Assembly: GCA_032209605.1 (NCBI GenBank)
Contig: JASFXZ010000003.1
Coordinates: 11,038,807-11,102,806 of the forward strand
Source of the DNA: Mactromeris polynyma
Taxonomy: Eukaryota > Mollusca > Bivalvia > Venerida > Mactridae
DNA: 64,000 nt
Direction of reading: 5' to 3'
Every line of letters begins with the position of its first letter. The stretch's first letter is position 1. The notes beneath the pieces were generated by a model. It saw nothing but the letters and a program-made list of their open reading frames with translations. It did no database searches and had not been told where the DNA came from. Of this stretch, positions 46,201 to 57,537 are shown one piece after another. The translations under genes were made by a program, and so were the position numbers.

Positions 46201-49200
46201 ACACATATAGGGAGGGACAAAACAACGAATGTACCAGAGGACACATACAGGGAGGGACAAAACCATGAATGAACCAGAGGACACATACAGGGAGGGACAA
46301 AATAACGAATGAACCAGAGGACACATACAGGGAGGGACAAAACAACGAATGTACCAGAGGACACATACAGGGAGGGACAAAACAATGAATGTACCAGAGG
46401 ACACATACAGGGAGGGACAAAACAACGAATGTACCAGAGGACACATACAGGGAGGGACAAAACAATGAATGAACCAGAGGACACATACAGGGAGGGACAA
46501 AACAACGAATGAACCAGAGGACACATACAGGGAGGGACAAAACAATGAATGTACCAGAGGACACATACAGGGAGGGACAAAACAATGAATGTACCAGAGG
46601 ACACATACAGGGAGGGACAAAACAATGAATGTACCAGAGGACACATACAGGGAGGGACAAAACAACGAATGAACCAGAGGACACATACAGGGAGGGACAA
46701 AACAACGAATGTACCAGAGGACACATACAGGGAGGGACAAAACAACGAATGGACCAGGGGACACATATAGGGAGGGACAAAACAACGAATGGACCAGGGG
46801 GCACATACAGGGAGGGACAAAAACAAAGAATGGACCAGGGGACACATATAGGGAGGGACAAAACAACGAATGGACCAGGGGACACATACAGGGAGGGACA
46901 AAAACAATGAATGGACCAGAGGACACATACAGGGAGGGACAAAACAATGAATGAAACAGAGGACACATATAGGGAGGGACAAAAACAACGAATGGACCAG
47001 GGGGCACATACAGGAAGGGACAAAAACAACGAATTGACCAGGGGACACATACAGGGAGGGACAAAACAACGAATGGACCAGGGGACACATACAGGGAGGG
47101 ACAAAACAACGAATGAACCAGAGGACACATACAGGGAGGGACAAATGCAACGAATGGACCAGGGGGCACAGAAAACAATACTGAAATGTTAAGGACAAGG
47201 GAACCAGACAATACAGCATCACCAACGCATAAGGATCGAAAGGTTGAATATATTCACCGCCATTATATCACCATTTCATTTTGAATTTCTAATGATTTTA
47301 TTCTACCAAGATAAATGGTTGAATTTCAGATCAATGATCAAGCCAATTCAACGCTGGTAACGATTCAGTATCTGATGTCGAATATAATTGACGATTCCAC
47401 AGATGCAAATCTATGCTTTTATGATAATTTAAACCTAATTATGTTATTATGTGCAATTAGAGAATAATTTGCGTTTCGAATAACCATATGTGTCTTGGGG
47501 TATTGTTAAAATCACTGAATCAGGAACTTCTTCTTTAACATTATTGGTTTGAATTCTGAAATACGCGTACATTTCATTTGTAGTTCGACTGTTCTAAATC
47601 CCCACCCCCTGTTTGTCCTCTTTGAATCTCCATAATTATCCCTTGTGGTGGACCATGCCATTCCTTGCGCCCCTATTCACCTGCGTATTTATCATCGCGC
47701 CTCCTCAACTGCCTTATATTTTCTGGGACTATTGTTTTCTCGGAGGTCCGTGTGGAAAGGCATTGTCTTATGTATGTGGCGTTCCCTGTAGCAACTTATT
47801 AACTCGAGATACCACTCTTCAGCATGAAGGCAACATTCCCAATACTTTTTTTCTTTAAACTATCAAATTTGTTTACTGAGTAGTGAATATTTATTATTAT
47901 TACAATAAGTATAATGCCGTCCCTTGCGTGAAAGTTGGAGAGAGACAGCTAATGTTTTATTGCATGAGGAAGTGGAGGCTGCTAACACAGAGCAGACCGA
48001 AGTGACTCGTAATTACGTATCAAATATTACGTCCCCAAAATATAATTTCTTTTTAATAAAAAGAAACCATTCATACTCGTATATAAGGCATTAAATAACA
48101 TTAAACCAGTAAATGAGTAAAGAAGACCAACCAATAAAGATACCAATGTCTATACCATGCCACGCAATATGTGTTTAATTATTTAATTAACATATTAATA
48201 TCCACCAAACTCGTGAGAATCTAATTTAATTTTTAATTTTTTAAAACATTCAGCTAGAATTACATTAAATGACAACGCTAATGTTTCTGAAACAGTCCTC
48301 ACTTAATTTGGATTTTAATGATATTGCTTGGTATAAGATTATTTTACTACACAGGTTATTGACATCACTAAGGCATTCTTCATGAAATTCCGCTGTATTG
48401 TAGTGAGGCGACGCAGTCCCATTTTGATAGGGCGATGGGGTCAGTGTCCGTAAGACGACTGGGTCAGTAATTTTGTAGAGCTCCGGTGTCAGTTTTGGCT
48501 GGGCGCCTGGGTCAGATTTGATAGGGTGTTTGAGTCAGTTTTAGTAGGGCGTCTGAGTCAGTTTGTGTAGGGCGTCTGAGTCAGTTTAGTAGGGTGACGT
48601 TGTCAGTTTTGGTAGGGCGTCCGGGTCAGTTTTAGTAGGGCGACGTTGTCAGTTTTGGTAGGGCGTCCGGGTCAGTTTTAGTAGGGCGACGTTGTCAGTT
48701 TTGGTAGGGCGTCCGGGTCAGTTTTAGTAGGGCGACGTTGTCAGTTTTGGTAGGGCGTCCGGGTCAGTTTTAGTAGGGCGACGTTGTCAGTTTTGGTAGG
48801 GCGTCCGGGTCAGTTTTAGTAGGGCGACGTTGTCAGTTTTGGTAGGGCGTCCGGGTCAGTTTTAGTAGGGCGACGTTGTCAGTTTTGTTAGGGCGTCCGG
48901 GTCAGTTTTAGTAGGGCGACGTTGTCAGTTTTGGTAGGGCGTCCGGGTCAGTTTTAGTAGGGCGACGTTGTCAGTTTTGGTAGGGCGTCCGGGTCAGTTT
49001 TAGTAGGGCGACGGTGTCAGTTTTGGTAGGGCGACGGGGTAATTTTTGAAAGCCGCCTGGGTAAGTTTTGGTGGGGCGTCTTGGTCAGTTTTGATAGAGC
49101 GCCTGGGTCACTTTCAGTAGGTCGATTGAGTAAGGTTTGGTAGGGTGACGGGTTCAGGCTGGTAGGGCGACGGGGTCAATTTCGTTGAAACTGTGTGGTA

Positions 49201-52200
49201 AGAATTTGTATCACAAACAATCTATCAAGCACGGCCTTCCGGCTTGTTTATTTGTTCAAACAAATTGAATATCAAATAATTGATTTAGATCTCCTGATTC
49301 CATGACGTGTCAGATTGCTTGTTAATAGTAACGCAATCCTCTCATTTTCTACTTTGTTTGCTGGATTGGAAACATGAAAGTCTCGGTTCCGTTTTAACGT
49401 TAATTAGTTGGCGTAGAAATCTCCCATTATTTCTGTGATCATGTTTGATCGCTATAGTTGATTATTTTGTATTACTTTGAATGTCTTATTCTAATTCTTA
49501 TCAGTTGTAGTAAATCAAGTTTACCGAGCTAAACTTCATTGTAAGCCGAGAATTTCCTTGATTACGCTATGTTAGAAGTAGGGAAAGCATATTATGTAAG
49601 GAAGTTTTGTAGAATGCATGTTTCTTTTGATTCACTAGCTGATGTAATATGTGCAATTAAACACCCGTTGCAATGTGTGATAATATTTAAACACTAGTAG
49701 CTGTATCTTATCAGTACAGTCAATTTCAGACTCATTTGATAAAGGATAATATTTCATAACTAGTCTTAGAATGCGGCCTCACCATTGGTCAATTATGCGC
49801 TGATTAACAACCAATCATTTGCTTGAATTTCAAATTGGTATTTTCTGCGTTTTGGCATTTGTATTTGTATGGCCTTTTTGTCATAACGTTTATATACTCA
49901 TTACTTCCTTTTTTTTGTCTACGTAGCATACAATACAGCCTAGGTGACAATACTAGACAACTTGTTTGCCCTTAATGAAACAAAACGACAAATGGGGATT
50001 CAATCGCTTGAATGTTTGAAGCCTATATTTACGAATTACCAAAAAAAGCAAACAGTTGCTTAAATAGGTAAATTGCTTTGTTTTTGACACAATTCTGTTT
50101 GTGACATTCCGAACAGTATCACGTTTTCCCCCGAGACCTATTATTCATTTTAACCACTTTAGGTTTACAGTCACATTATGTTTGTTTTTATTTTATCTGG
50201 TTTAACGCCATATTTCAACAGCTGTTTAGTAATATGACATGACGGTCAGTTTACCTAACTAGTCAGTAATGAATTATCAACCAGAACTAACTTGCCCTTC
50301 CACACGCAGCCGACAAGTGCCTCACATCAATCAGGGGTGGAAGACAAAAGACCATAGCCAAATGTAACGGAATGACAATGTATACAGTCACATTAAAAAA
50401 GCAAAATGAACGTATTGTTGTTATAGTGACGCTTTACGTTTAGTTCACTTACAAAACACTTCAAGAGACGGATTTTCTTTCTCCGAGGTCTAACCCATTC
50501 CGCCCGCTCTATGCTTACCTGTTATAATATCCTCTCTAGCTTTGGCCCAATCAGTACGAGGAGCACCAGTTAATATACCGACAGTATCTGCCGTATCATC
50601 ACTTTCATCTGCCATCTCTGCTATTATCTCTAGCTGTGTGTAAACATCATCTTCACTTAAACGTTGCCCATGCAAGACAAGATCAAGAACAAAGAACTGG
50701 AAAGAAAAAAATGTATAAATTTCGATAAAAAGACTGGTAAAAAACTGTTAGACACTGACCTTCACATTCTCGTAATCACAACATTGCTGAAAACTTTCAT
50801 GTATATCATTTTGCAAACTTATATAATGTTAACAGAGCAAAATCAGAGTGGCCCTCTCTATAGCAACAACATCTCTCCAACAGCAATACCAAATTAAATT
50901 TCCCCTTTTTTTAGGAATGCCCAACCAATTTAGCCTCTCTAGGGCAATAATTTCGCGTATCCCAAATGGTGTTGTTCTGGAGAGGTTGCAATTTAAAAAC
51001 AAATTCTATCTGCGCTTTAAGACAAATCATTTTCACTTATTAATGACAGAGAACGTGGTTTTGTTCATCTTTAAGAAAATGTCATTAATCTCGATGTCAG
51101 ACAGGGTCAGATACTTCTGAGTTTGTCTTCAGTCTACTTCATTGTATTCCAGATGAACTTTCCAGATGTAGTCTGATATGAATGAGTTGTGGGAACCTTT
51201 TGTTTCCAAGGTTATAACCACAACATGTTCGATATTATCTCATAAAGAATACCCAAGATAGAGCATGGCCTGTCTGAGCTATTCCTGTATAAATCTTACT
51301 AGAAATAAACAAAAATGGTTTTCGGTACTTTTTGCAGTATGTGTGCAGATGATTTATCCTTTGTCCCCGCATCAAGTTGCTGGGCTACGGGACTAAACAT
51401 TTGAACAACGAAACCAGAATGCAGTTTCCCCATTGGTCAATTTCTGCACTCAGAATCAATCGTCGAATGTTCCGAGTTTTGAAACCGATCATTATGTACT
51501 ACATTGGCATTTGTCTTGGTAAGGCCACTTTTTCATAACGCCTGATAACTCTTTATTTTACTTTTTATTTGTAAATTGTTTGGTTATATTTTAGATTTCA
51601 AAAAAACATTATCAAAGGGGCATGTGCACTTGTCCTTGGTATCGGCATTGTGTTGGAATAACATAAACAAGAGCAACGGAAGCGGAAGCAGACGCTCGTC
51701 TGCACGTTACATTATTATTGGGACATATTCCTTCTCGGAAACTGAGCTAAATGCAATTTTTAACATTTTTGTGGATACAGACGCTGATGCAGACGACGAA
51801 TAAAGCGACGACAATATTTTTTGTAAAACAAACTAAACTAATAAAATGAAAATTGCATAAAAATGCAAATAGAACTTTCACAGAAAGTTTTAAATAATAA
51901 ATAATTACTTAGTCGTCAAATTTTGCCACCAATTTTAACTGATTGACATTTTTATTAAATGCATCGAACATATTGGTAACGACATGCGTACCTGATTTCT
52001 ACAAGCGACAACAATGTGGTCACCGTCTGTTGAGTCACGTGTTATTACTTTATCCTTGACAACACCTGGTACTCTATATGACGTAAACAATCTGTAATAC
52101 TGTGTCATACATAAAGGTTGACCTTTGACCTTATGTCTGCATCTGTCAACCGGAAGACCTTTGCTGCAAGAAGAGAGCTTACTTATACGTAAATCAACGC

Positions 52201-55200
52201 CATAATGACTATACAAGTAATGCGATATTCTGGTGGAAATATCATGATTAAATGTCATCTCATTACAATTTTACAAGGAACTTTGACATTCGATATTTGG
52301 TGACATGACACTTTGGCATTTTAAGAACATGCTTTCAGGTAGTTTTTGATCTTCAGCGAGTTCAGAGAAATGTTTGAAAATGATACGTTATTGGTGGTCG
52401 TTATATTACAATCTTTATTACCAAATATATATGTTCGGTTAGAGACTGTAGACGAGAAATATATATAACGAGTATTATAGTCCAAAATGTGCGTGTACAA
52501 ACAGGCGTTTCTCTTTATGATGTGACGTCAGTGATGTATGCAAATAAGCAGACATGCCATGCACCGTGATTGTGGAACTGAAAACTCCCAGAAGTTTAAC
52601 AACATATTGATACATACTTTCGTTAACAGTAGGGTAACTAACAGTGTGGGTATCTAATTGCCACAGTGTCATGTAATGCACTCTGTCCTTTGATAATTAA
52701 GTCCCTTCACTTAACTTTGAATTTAGCGTCACCTCTCCAGATGTAGCACTACAAACTTCCAAGAAAACTAACAAAACCTGGGTGCGTATTTACAAAAGTT
52801 TTTAGACAGAATCTCAGACTTAGACTTTAAAATTGCAAAAAATAAATTTACAAGCATTTCGTTTTCGTTATATTTAAACAGATCAATTTTTGCTTGAATA
52901 TTTCTTGTTACTTACTCTACACTTTTGCCTTGTTTTATCAAACTATATTGTGTAACAATAACGTAGGAACAAAATGAAAATTTACCATTTTAAAGTCTAA
53001 GTCTGAGATTCAGTCTTAAAACGTTTGTGTATACGGGCCTAAGATACAACAAAGTCTATTAACTCTAGAGCAACTCTACAGTATTTTCAGTTATTCCATT
53101 GAATTAATCTTCCGTTTGCTAGATGCCTTCAAATATATCAACATATTTCGGAGAGGTCGTTTGAATTTTATTGACCTCTCGTGTGACAACAGTCAGTTAT
53201 GGGTCTGCTATACTTACGCATCTATGATAGTCTTGTAATCTAAAATTCCGGATATTAACCTTGCAGCATATCTGTGAAAATACAAAAAAAAATTCTACTT
53301 AAGAAAATTCAGTAAAAATAAGAGTTCATCCTCCAAATAGCGATTAGAAGATAAACGAATATGTCTGTATATGGCAAGGAATGCAGCCCGGCATTGTGTA
53401 CACTGTTTGTCATGTATTTATTTAATTCTCATCCTCGCCAAAAGCAATACTTGTACATACAATAATAGAATAAACATGGACAATGAGTAAAGAATAAACT
53501 GGTAGTTTCGTAGGTTCTGTTTTAAGACCGTCAGCATCAATACCACAAATATTGCTCTGGTTATGTATGGTTAAATTTTTCCAATACATTGTTTTCGTTG
53601 GACCATTATATGGATATAAACAACTGTCATATGAATGATTTGATTGATTTGGATAGAGAAAATTTAGAAAAAAAGACCGGAAGTTAGTACAGTAAAACGT
53701 TTTGGAGTTACAATATGCAGTGCAAGCTCTCTTCTTGTTGAGCATTTGTTTCTGTAGAGTTCAGAGGGGTTAAATCGCTAGTAAATTCTTACAACAGGAG
53801 AGATACTATTCTTCAAGGGAAGTTGTTGTTCAATAGAGAGCTGCTATGGAGAAGTTCCACTGTAGTACAGAATAAAAACCTCGAGATACTCTTACTCAGT
53901 ATCTGTGGAAATGATTATCATGTATACTATTGTTTAACTGTAATACAAATCTCACCTGAGTTGTTGTGATCTTGATTCAAATTGTTGTCTCGGGAAAACC
54001 ATGCCTGGGTTTGAATTGATTGGAAGAGCAAGACGTGCCTTCATGTACATGTCATCGAACCACCAGTAGTAAGCCTGTAATGCAATTGCAGCAAACACGT
54101 GATAACTCGAACTCTGTTATGTCGAGGTAGTTTGTTTGTTTTATTGGATTTAACGCCATTTTTCAACATTTGTTCAGTTATATATGGCTACCTAGTTGAC
54201 CTAACCATTTTACTTTGAATTAATTATCAACCAACACTACTTAGCCCTTCAGCAAGCAGCTATACAGGGGGAATTGTGGAGGTCGTACTTAAAGCGAAAG
54301 TACATTTAAGAGGGTTAGTCCAAATGCGTTCATCTTAAAGTATTGATGTTATGGTTATTACATTATGGTCCAAAATAACATAGCAATACAATTATTACAT
54401 AACTAACAGAACAAATTGCACCCATCGCCCTTCAAACTATATTTTACGCACACTTGCTAGAGAAGGAATTGACTTTCAAGGAAACATATATAAGTATATC
54501 GGTCTCTTGTTGGATTGTTTGGACCGGAGTTCTAAGACAAAACAATGAAAACGTATTTGCTGGAATAAAAAAGCCATTTGTTTAAGAGATGGAAGTCATA
54601 CGAAACATTCAAGGATTATTTGATGCATATGAATCGATACTGAAATGTTTTCATTTTACGCCCAGACTATAAAGTGTTCAGTCCTTCGTGTGATAAAGAT
54701 TAATCAATTTGTTTGCTCGGTCTTGTGAGGTCACAACCGCTGTGTTTGGCTAACGCAAGCGCGTAGTATACTTAGGAAAATTAACATTTGCTTCGACAAT
54801 GATTTACTATCGAAAACTGCCTTTTAGATCTTCCCATCGCTAACACATTAATCACATCTCTGTCATATTTCTCTGATATTTGTGGAATACCTCAAGGCGG
54901 GCTTTGCCAGCTGTATTGTTACAATCTTGTCGAGTTTCCAGAAAACCGAACCATTATCTCTTTTGTTATTCTTAAGAAATACGACGCGATACTTTCGAAG
55001 ATCAACGCAATCCTAACTTTTTGCCTTCTTTACCCGCCGATTCAGATGTTTAACAAGGCTTTCCGATAGGCAATTTGTCGGAGTATTGAACCAAAATGAT
55101 AGATACTCCTCAAAGAGAAACCCAATTGATTTTTATTGAAGCAAAAGTCATCATTTTATGTTCGCCATATCTCTTATCAAATATGAACGATGGAAATGGT

Positions 55201-57210
55201 TGAAATCATAGTCTAAGAATGTTAAATCAATATGCAACTCTAACAATGAAGTACAACTTCCTCCAGAAAATGAGCCAAATCAAAAGTTTCTATTAAATCT
55301 GATCTGCAAAGACTGTATGAATATAGGCTATTACAAGCAATGATACAAGTCTCTGAAGAGAAAGCTGGCCTAGCATAACATTATCTAGCAGAGAATGATG
55401 ATTATAATTGATGAATACTGTCGACTAACACGAAATTATATTTAATGGAAATCCAAAGCGAAGTCGCTTAAGGGCGGAATACATCTTACAAAATACATAT
55501 TACAGAAAATGAAGATTGTAGTTTACCATCGATTTTATGCCATTAGTTCTGATAACCAGCGCAAATTTATATATATTCTGAATGGAAGCAATCGCCCGTC
55601 AGATGCATCATACATTGAGAAGTTGCCACGCTTTTCACAAGAAATGCATACAATTTGGCAAATTCCGTTACCTTTTTCGTAAATATATGGCGCACCGTAT
55701 TGAATTCGTGTCAAGATGTATTAAGATGTCTCAGACCAGCTGAACACACAGTTTGTGAAAATATGGAGTGGTTTGAACCCCCAGTGGTATTTTTGCCACT
55801 TACCGTTCCACAGCGGTACTTCAATCTTAACCAATCATAAATAATTGTCTTGTGTCCCTTTTTGCTTCTGTAATTATTAACATGTATGTATATTTTTCAT
55901 CATTCATGAATCCTTGTGCTTTGGAGTGGCCGTGCCATTTTAACACAAATATGAAAAAGTACTCCCATATTTGTCGGGAAATTAATATTCCGTTTACACC
56001 TTGTGTAGTTGGATTAGTTCAATTCTCAAAAATATATATCTAAACTTAGCTATTGACCACTGTTCCATCAAAATGATTGCTAAAACATTTTAAAAAATCC
56101 ATATGTATGTAAATGATAATAGTTTTGGACTAGAATATATTTTCGTTTTAAATTGGCCAAACCGCATAACTGCCATACGTTCGAAAGTTGTTCCCGAGAA
56201 AAGATACAACGTAGAAACGCTTGCCATAAAATACATGCATGTGTGTCTCGGTTAAATTAATACACACGTTATGACATTATGGAACCTGTGATACGTACCC
56301 AGTTTTCTTTTGTTTCTGCATATTTGCGTAATTTCTCTTGCAGCATTTCTCCAGCACCTTTGGGTTTACCAAAATCTTCCACAATAATGCGTGTTCGACT
56401 GGAACCAAAATAGTATGAATATAACATAGGGATATCAAATGGAAGGTCGGATGTTAAAGTTCACTCAAGCTAAATATTTCGGCCAAACTAGGCCTTTATC
56501 AAGAGTAAAGAACACAATATTACACAATATCTATATATAATAGACTTGTAAGTCTACTCATCAGATGCAAAACGAGTTTTCTTGTTGTCCTTTTTGAATT
56601 ATTTCAACAACAAGATCAATTGGAAGTACTGCACATTCAATAACTGGAAATGAAATTTTGGCAAAAAGTTAGTAAACTATTTATTTACTGCGACAGGACA
56701 TGGTATATCTGCATATCAGTTCTTTTAGAGAGGGACTTTGTTCGATCCGATATCTAACGGGAGAGTAAACATAACAAGGGTTCTGTCCACCTTAGCAAAA
56801 AGTGACCGGAAGGGTTTTGTCTAGGAGTAATTGTCTAGGAGAGTTTTGTTGGGACCCCGTCGTTTTATAGCGCATGGACACATAGGGTCTTTTTATCAAG
56901 TATTGTGCGATTATATACGGAACGGTTAAATAAGTAAAATGTAGTAAAGACAATGCATACAAACATACATATAAATAGCATTTTACATAATTAATATATA
57001 TATTTCTATGCATTTTATATACAAGAACTGACGAAACTTTCATATAAAAATGAAAATCAAGAGAGAACATTAATAAATGACCCCGCAACACAGTTAATAC
57101 CTGTATTCTTCTTCTGATACCACACTTTGCATCACTGTTAGATATGTTTCCAATGTTTTCTTTAAATCAGGAACTGGTAACTTTGGTAACGGTTTCTGCA
57201 AAAGTTCCAT
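31274..57210 (-). CDS. CHAT: Choline O-acetyltransferase, spliced
   Basis: Transfers acetyl from acetyl-CoA to choline in the cytosol of cholinergic neurons. Exons, 5' to 3' (high to low): 57210-57101, 56398-56299, 54074-53956, 53271-53218, 52163-51992, 50696-50519, 44183-43972, 42278-42178, 41371-41240, 40218-40096, 39596-39458, 34575-34513, 33739-33602, 31633-31274. All junctions are GT-AG and phases agree: about 666 aa, vertebrate enzyme about 630. Seen: [18 protein letters not shown] near the N-terminus, [36 protein letters not shown], catalytic His in YEHSPSEG (about H330), [25 protein letters not shown] (about 544-547), [16 protein letters not shown]. The LALPINSNP and YEHSPSEG segments favour CHAT over carnitine acetyltransferase. 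The start is uncertain: MELLQ at 57210 reads straight into the family sequence, but an AG at 57196-57197 could instead be an acceptor joined to an upstream exon. Confidence 0.95.
31856..31958. mobile_element. Truncated pogo-like MITE
   Basis: Right end GAAGTTTTACTG followed by TA, with internal 'ggtcttaatttcgaggtagtcttt' family phrases. The left end is missing or decayed. Lies in the last CHAT intron, upstream of the final exon. Confidence 0.65.
34620..34740. repeat. Dispersed repeat with GCAGACGCTCGTCTGC palindrome, copy 1
   Basis: Contains the palindrome CAGACGCTCGTCTG, then 'aaacgaagctaaatgcaat' and 'gtggacaca..gcagacgac'. The same blocks occur in the same order at 51665-51795. Both copies lie in CHAT introns. 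Confidence 0.75.
35393..35520. mobile_element. Small inverted-repeat element (MITE-like)
   Basis: TATCTCCCTTTATTCATTCTAGAG on the left is mirrored by CTCTAGAATGGGTAAAGGGAGATA on the right, around a centre containing TCTTCTATAG/CTATAGAAGG. The whole block can fold into one hairpin. Similar 'aaagggaga' ends occur at 6785. No coding sequence. Confidence 0.7.
36155..36227 (-). repeat. tRNA-derived SINE head / tRNA-like sequence
   Basis: On the minus strand TTAGCTCACCCGGTAGAACA resembles an A box region, followed by an anticodon-loop-like CTCCCAA and a degenerate B box GGTTCGTTGCC. The B box departs from consensus, so a decayed tRNA-derived repeat is more likely than a working tRNA. Confidence 0.55.
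41881..41965 (+). repeat. tRNA-derived SINE head
   Basis: TCTGTGGTCAAGCGATTATG (A-box region) and GGTCAGAATCC (mutated B box, consensus GGTTCGAATCC) are spaced as in a long-variable-arm tRNA. The remainder continues as low-complexity tail. Located in the CHAT intron 41372-42177. Confidence 0.6.
42299..42360. repeat. ~60-bp dispersed repeat shared with 5984-6046
   Basis: GAGAGAGAATAAGTTGCTAC and 'gccacatacacaagacagtgcctccccaca' match the insert within the MITE at 5961-6532. Shows that this block is an independent repeat. Confidence 0.75.
45736..47170. repeat. 40-bp minisatellite, about 36 copies
   Basis: Unit ACACATACAGGGAGGGACAA plus AACAACGAATGTACCAGAGG. The central two thirds are very homogeneous; edge units diverge (GGACCAGGGG variants toward 47170, decayed units before 45820). 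Purine-rich on the + strand. The unit has no TTA, CTA or TCA, so all three minus-strand frames stay open for 440-512 codons. These frames are a by-product of composition, not genes. Confidence 0.97.
48418..49185. repeat. 23-bp minisatellite with 46-bp higher-order unit
   Basis: Two related 23-mers alternate: GTCAGTTTTAGTAGGGCGAC(GTT) and GTCAGTTTTGGTAGGGCGTC(CGG). Between about 48586 and 49020 they repeat as a nearly perfect 46-bp dimer, nine or ten times; diverged single 23-mers flank this core on both sides, as expected for an array homogenised from its centre. Confidence 0.95.
50190..50345. repeat. Dispersed repeat, copy 1 (shared with 54135-54285)
   Basis: 'ttttatctggtttaacgccatatttcaaca', 'aattatcaaccag', 'cttgcccttc' occur in the same order at 54135-54285. 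This 'TTTAACGCCATTTTTCAACA'-type sequence is an interspersed repeat rather than a gene. Confidence 0.7.
51665..51795. repeat. Dispersed repeat with GCAGACGCTCGTCTGC palindrome, copy 2
   Basis: Second copy of the element at 34620-34740; shares the palindrome, 'gagctaaatgcaat' and the terminal 'gatgcagacgacgaa' block. Confidence 0.75.
54135..54285. repeat. Dispersed repeat, copy 2
   Basis: See 50190-50345; same order of shared phrases, diverged. In the CHAT intron between 54075 and 56298; the rest of this 2.2-kb intron shows no exon. Confidence 0.7.
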
Positions 57211-57537
57211 AATAATGAAGTTAGTGTTTTTATTAAAAAATGTTTTGAATTCTAAACTATGCATACATGCATCAGAATAAGGCGAATAACTACTGTTCAT
57301 GTCCAACACTAATCGCCATACGCATCTTACCGATATTGACTTGATGTATTAAACCTATTATAAATACACTATTTTAGATAACTCTGGTTATTATCTTAAG
57401 CGATTAAGGCACCACTATTCAATTGAATAAGCATATTGTCACGACCTTAAATACTACTTATTAAAATAAGTATTGCATTGTAATCTTAAATTATTCTAAA
57501 AATAACCGCATTTGTCTTTCAGTATTACGTACCCGAG

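Larger units (their letters stand above)
44184..50518. other. Largest CHAT intron (6.3 kb), repeat-rich
   Basis: Separates the CHAT exons at 43972-44183 and 50519-50696. It contains the 40-bp minisatellite, the 46-bp minisatellite and part of a dispersed repeat at 50190-50345. No exon is supported in the remaining unique sequence. Confidence 0.75.

Noticed and set aside
45868..47192. Plus-strand open frames of 67-106 codons with TGRDKT repeats
   Set aside because: Same minisatellite read on the other strand; antisense to the CHAT intron with no gene-like features.
45673..47225. Minus-strand open frames of 512, 480 and 440 codons
   Set aside because: They are shadows of the 40-bp minisatellite: all three frames are open at once with the same repeated peptide, and the region is a CHAT intron.
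48418..49185. CRISPR-like array
   Set aside because: Units are contiguous tandem 23-mers without unique spacers, and the DNA is eukaryotic.
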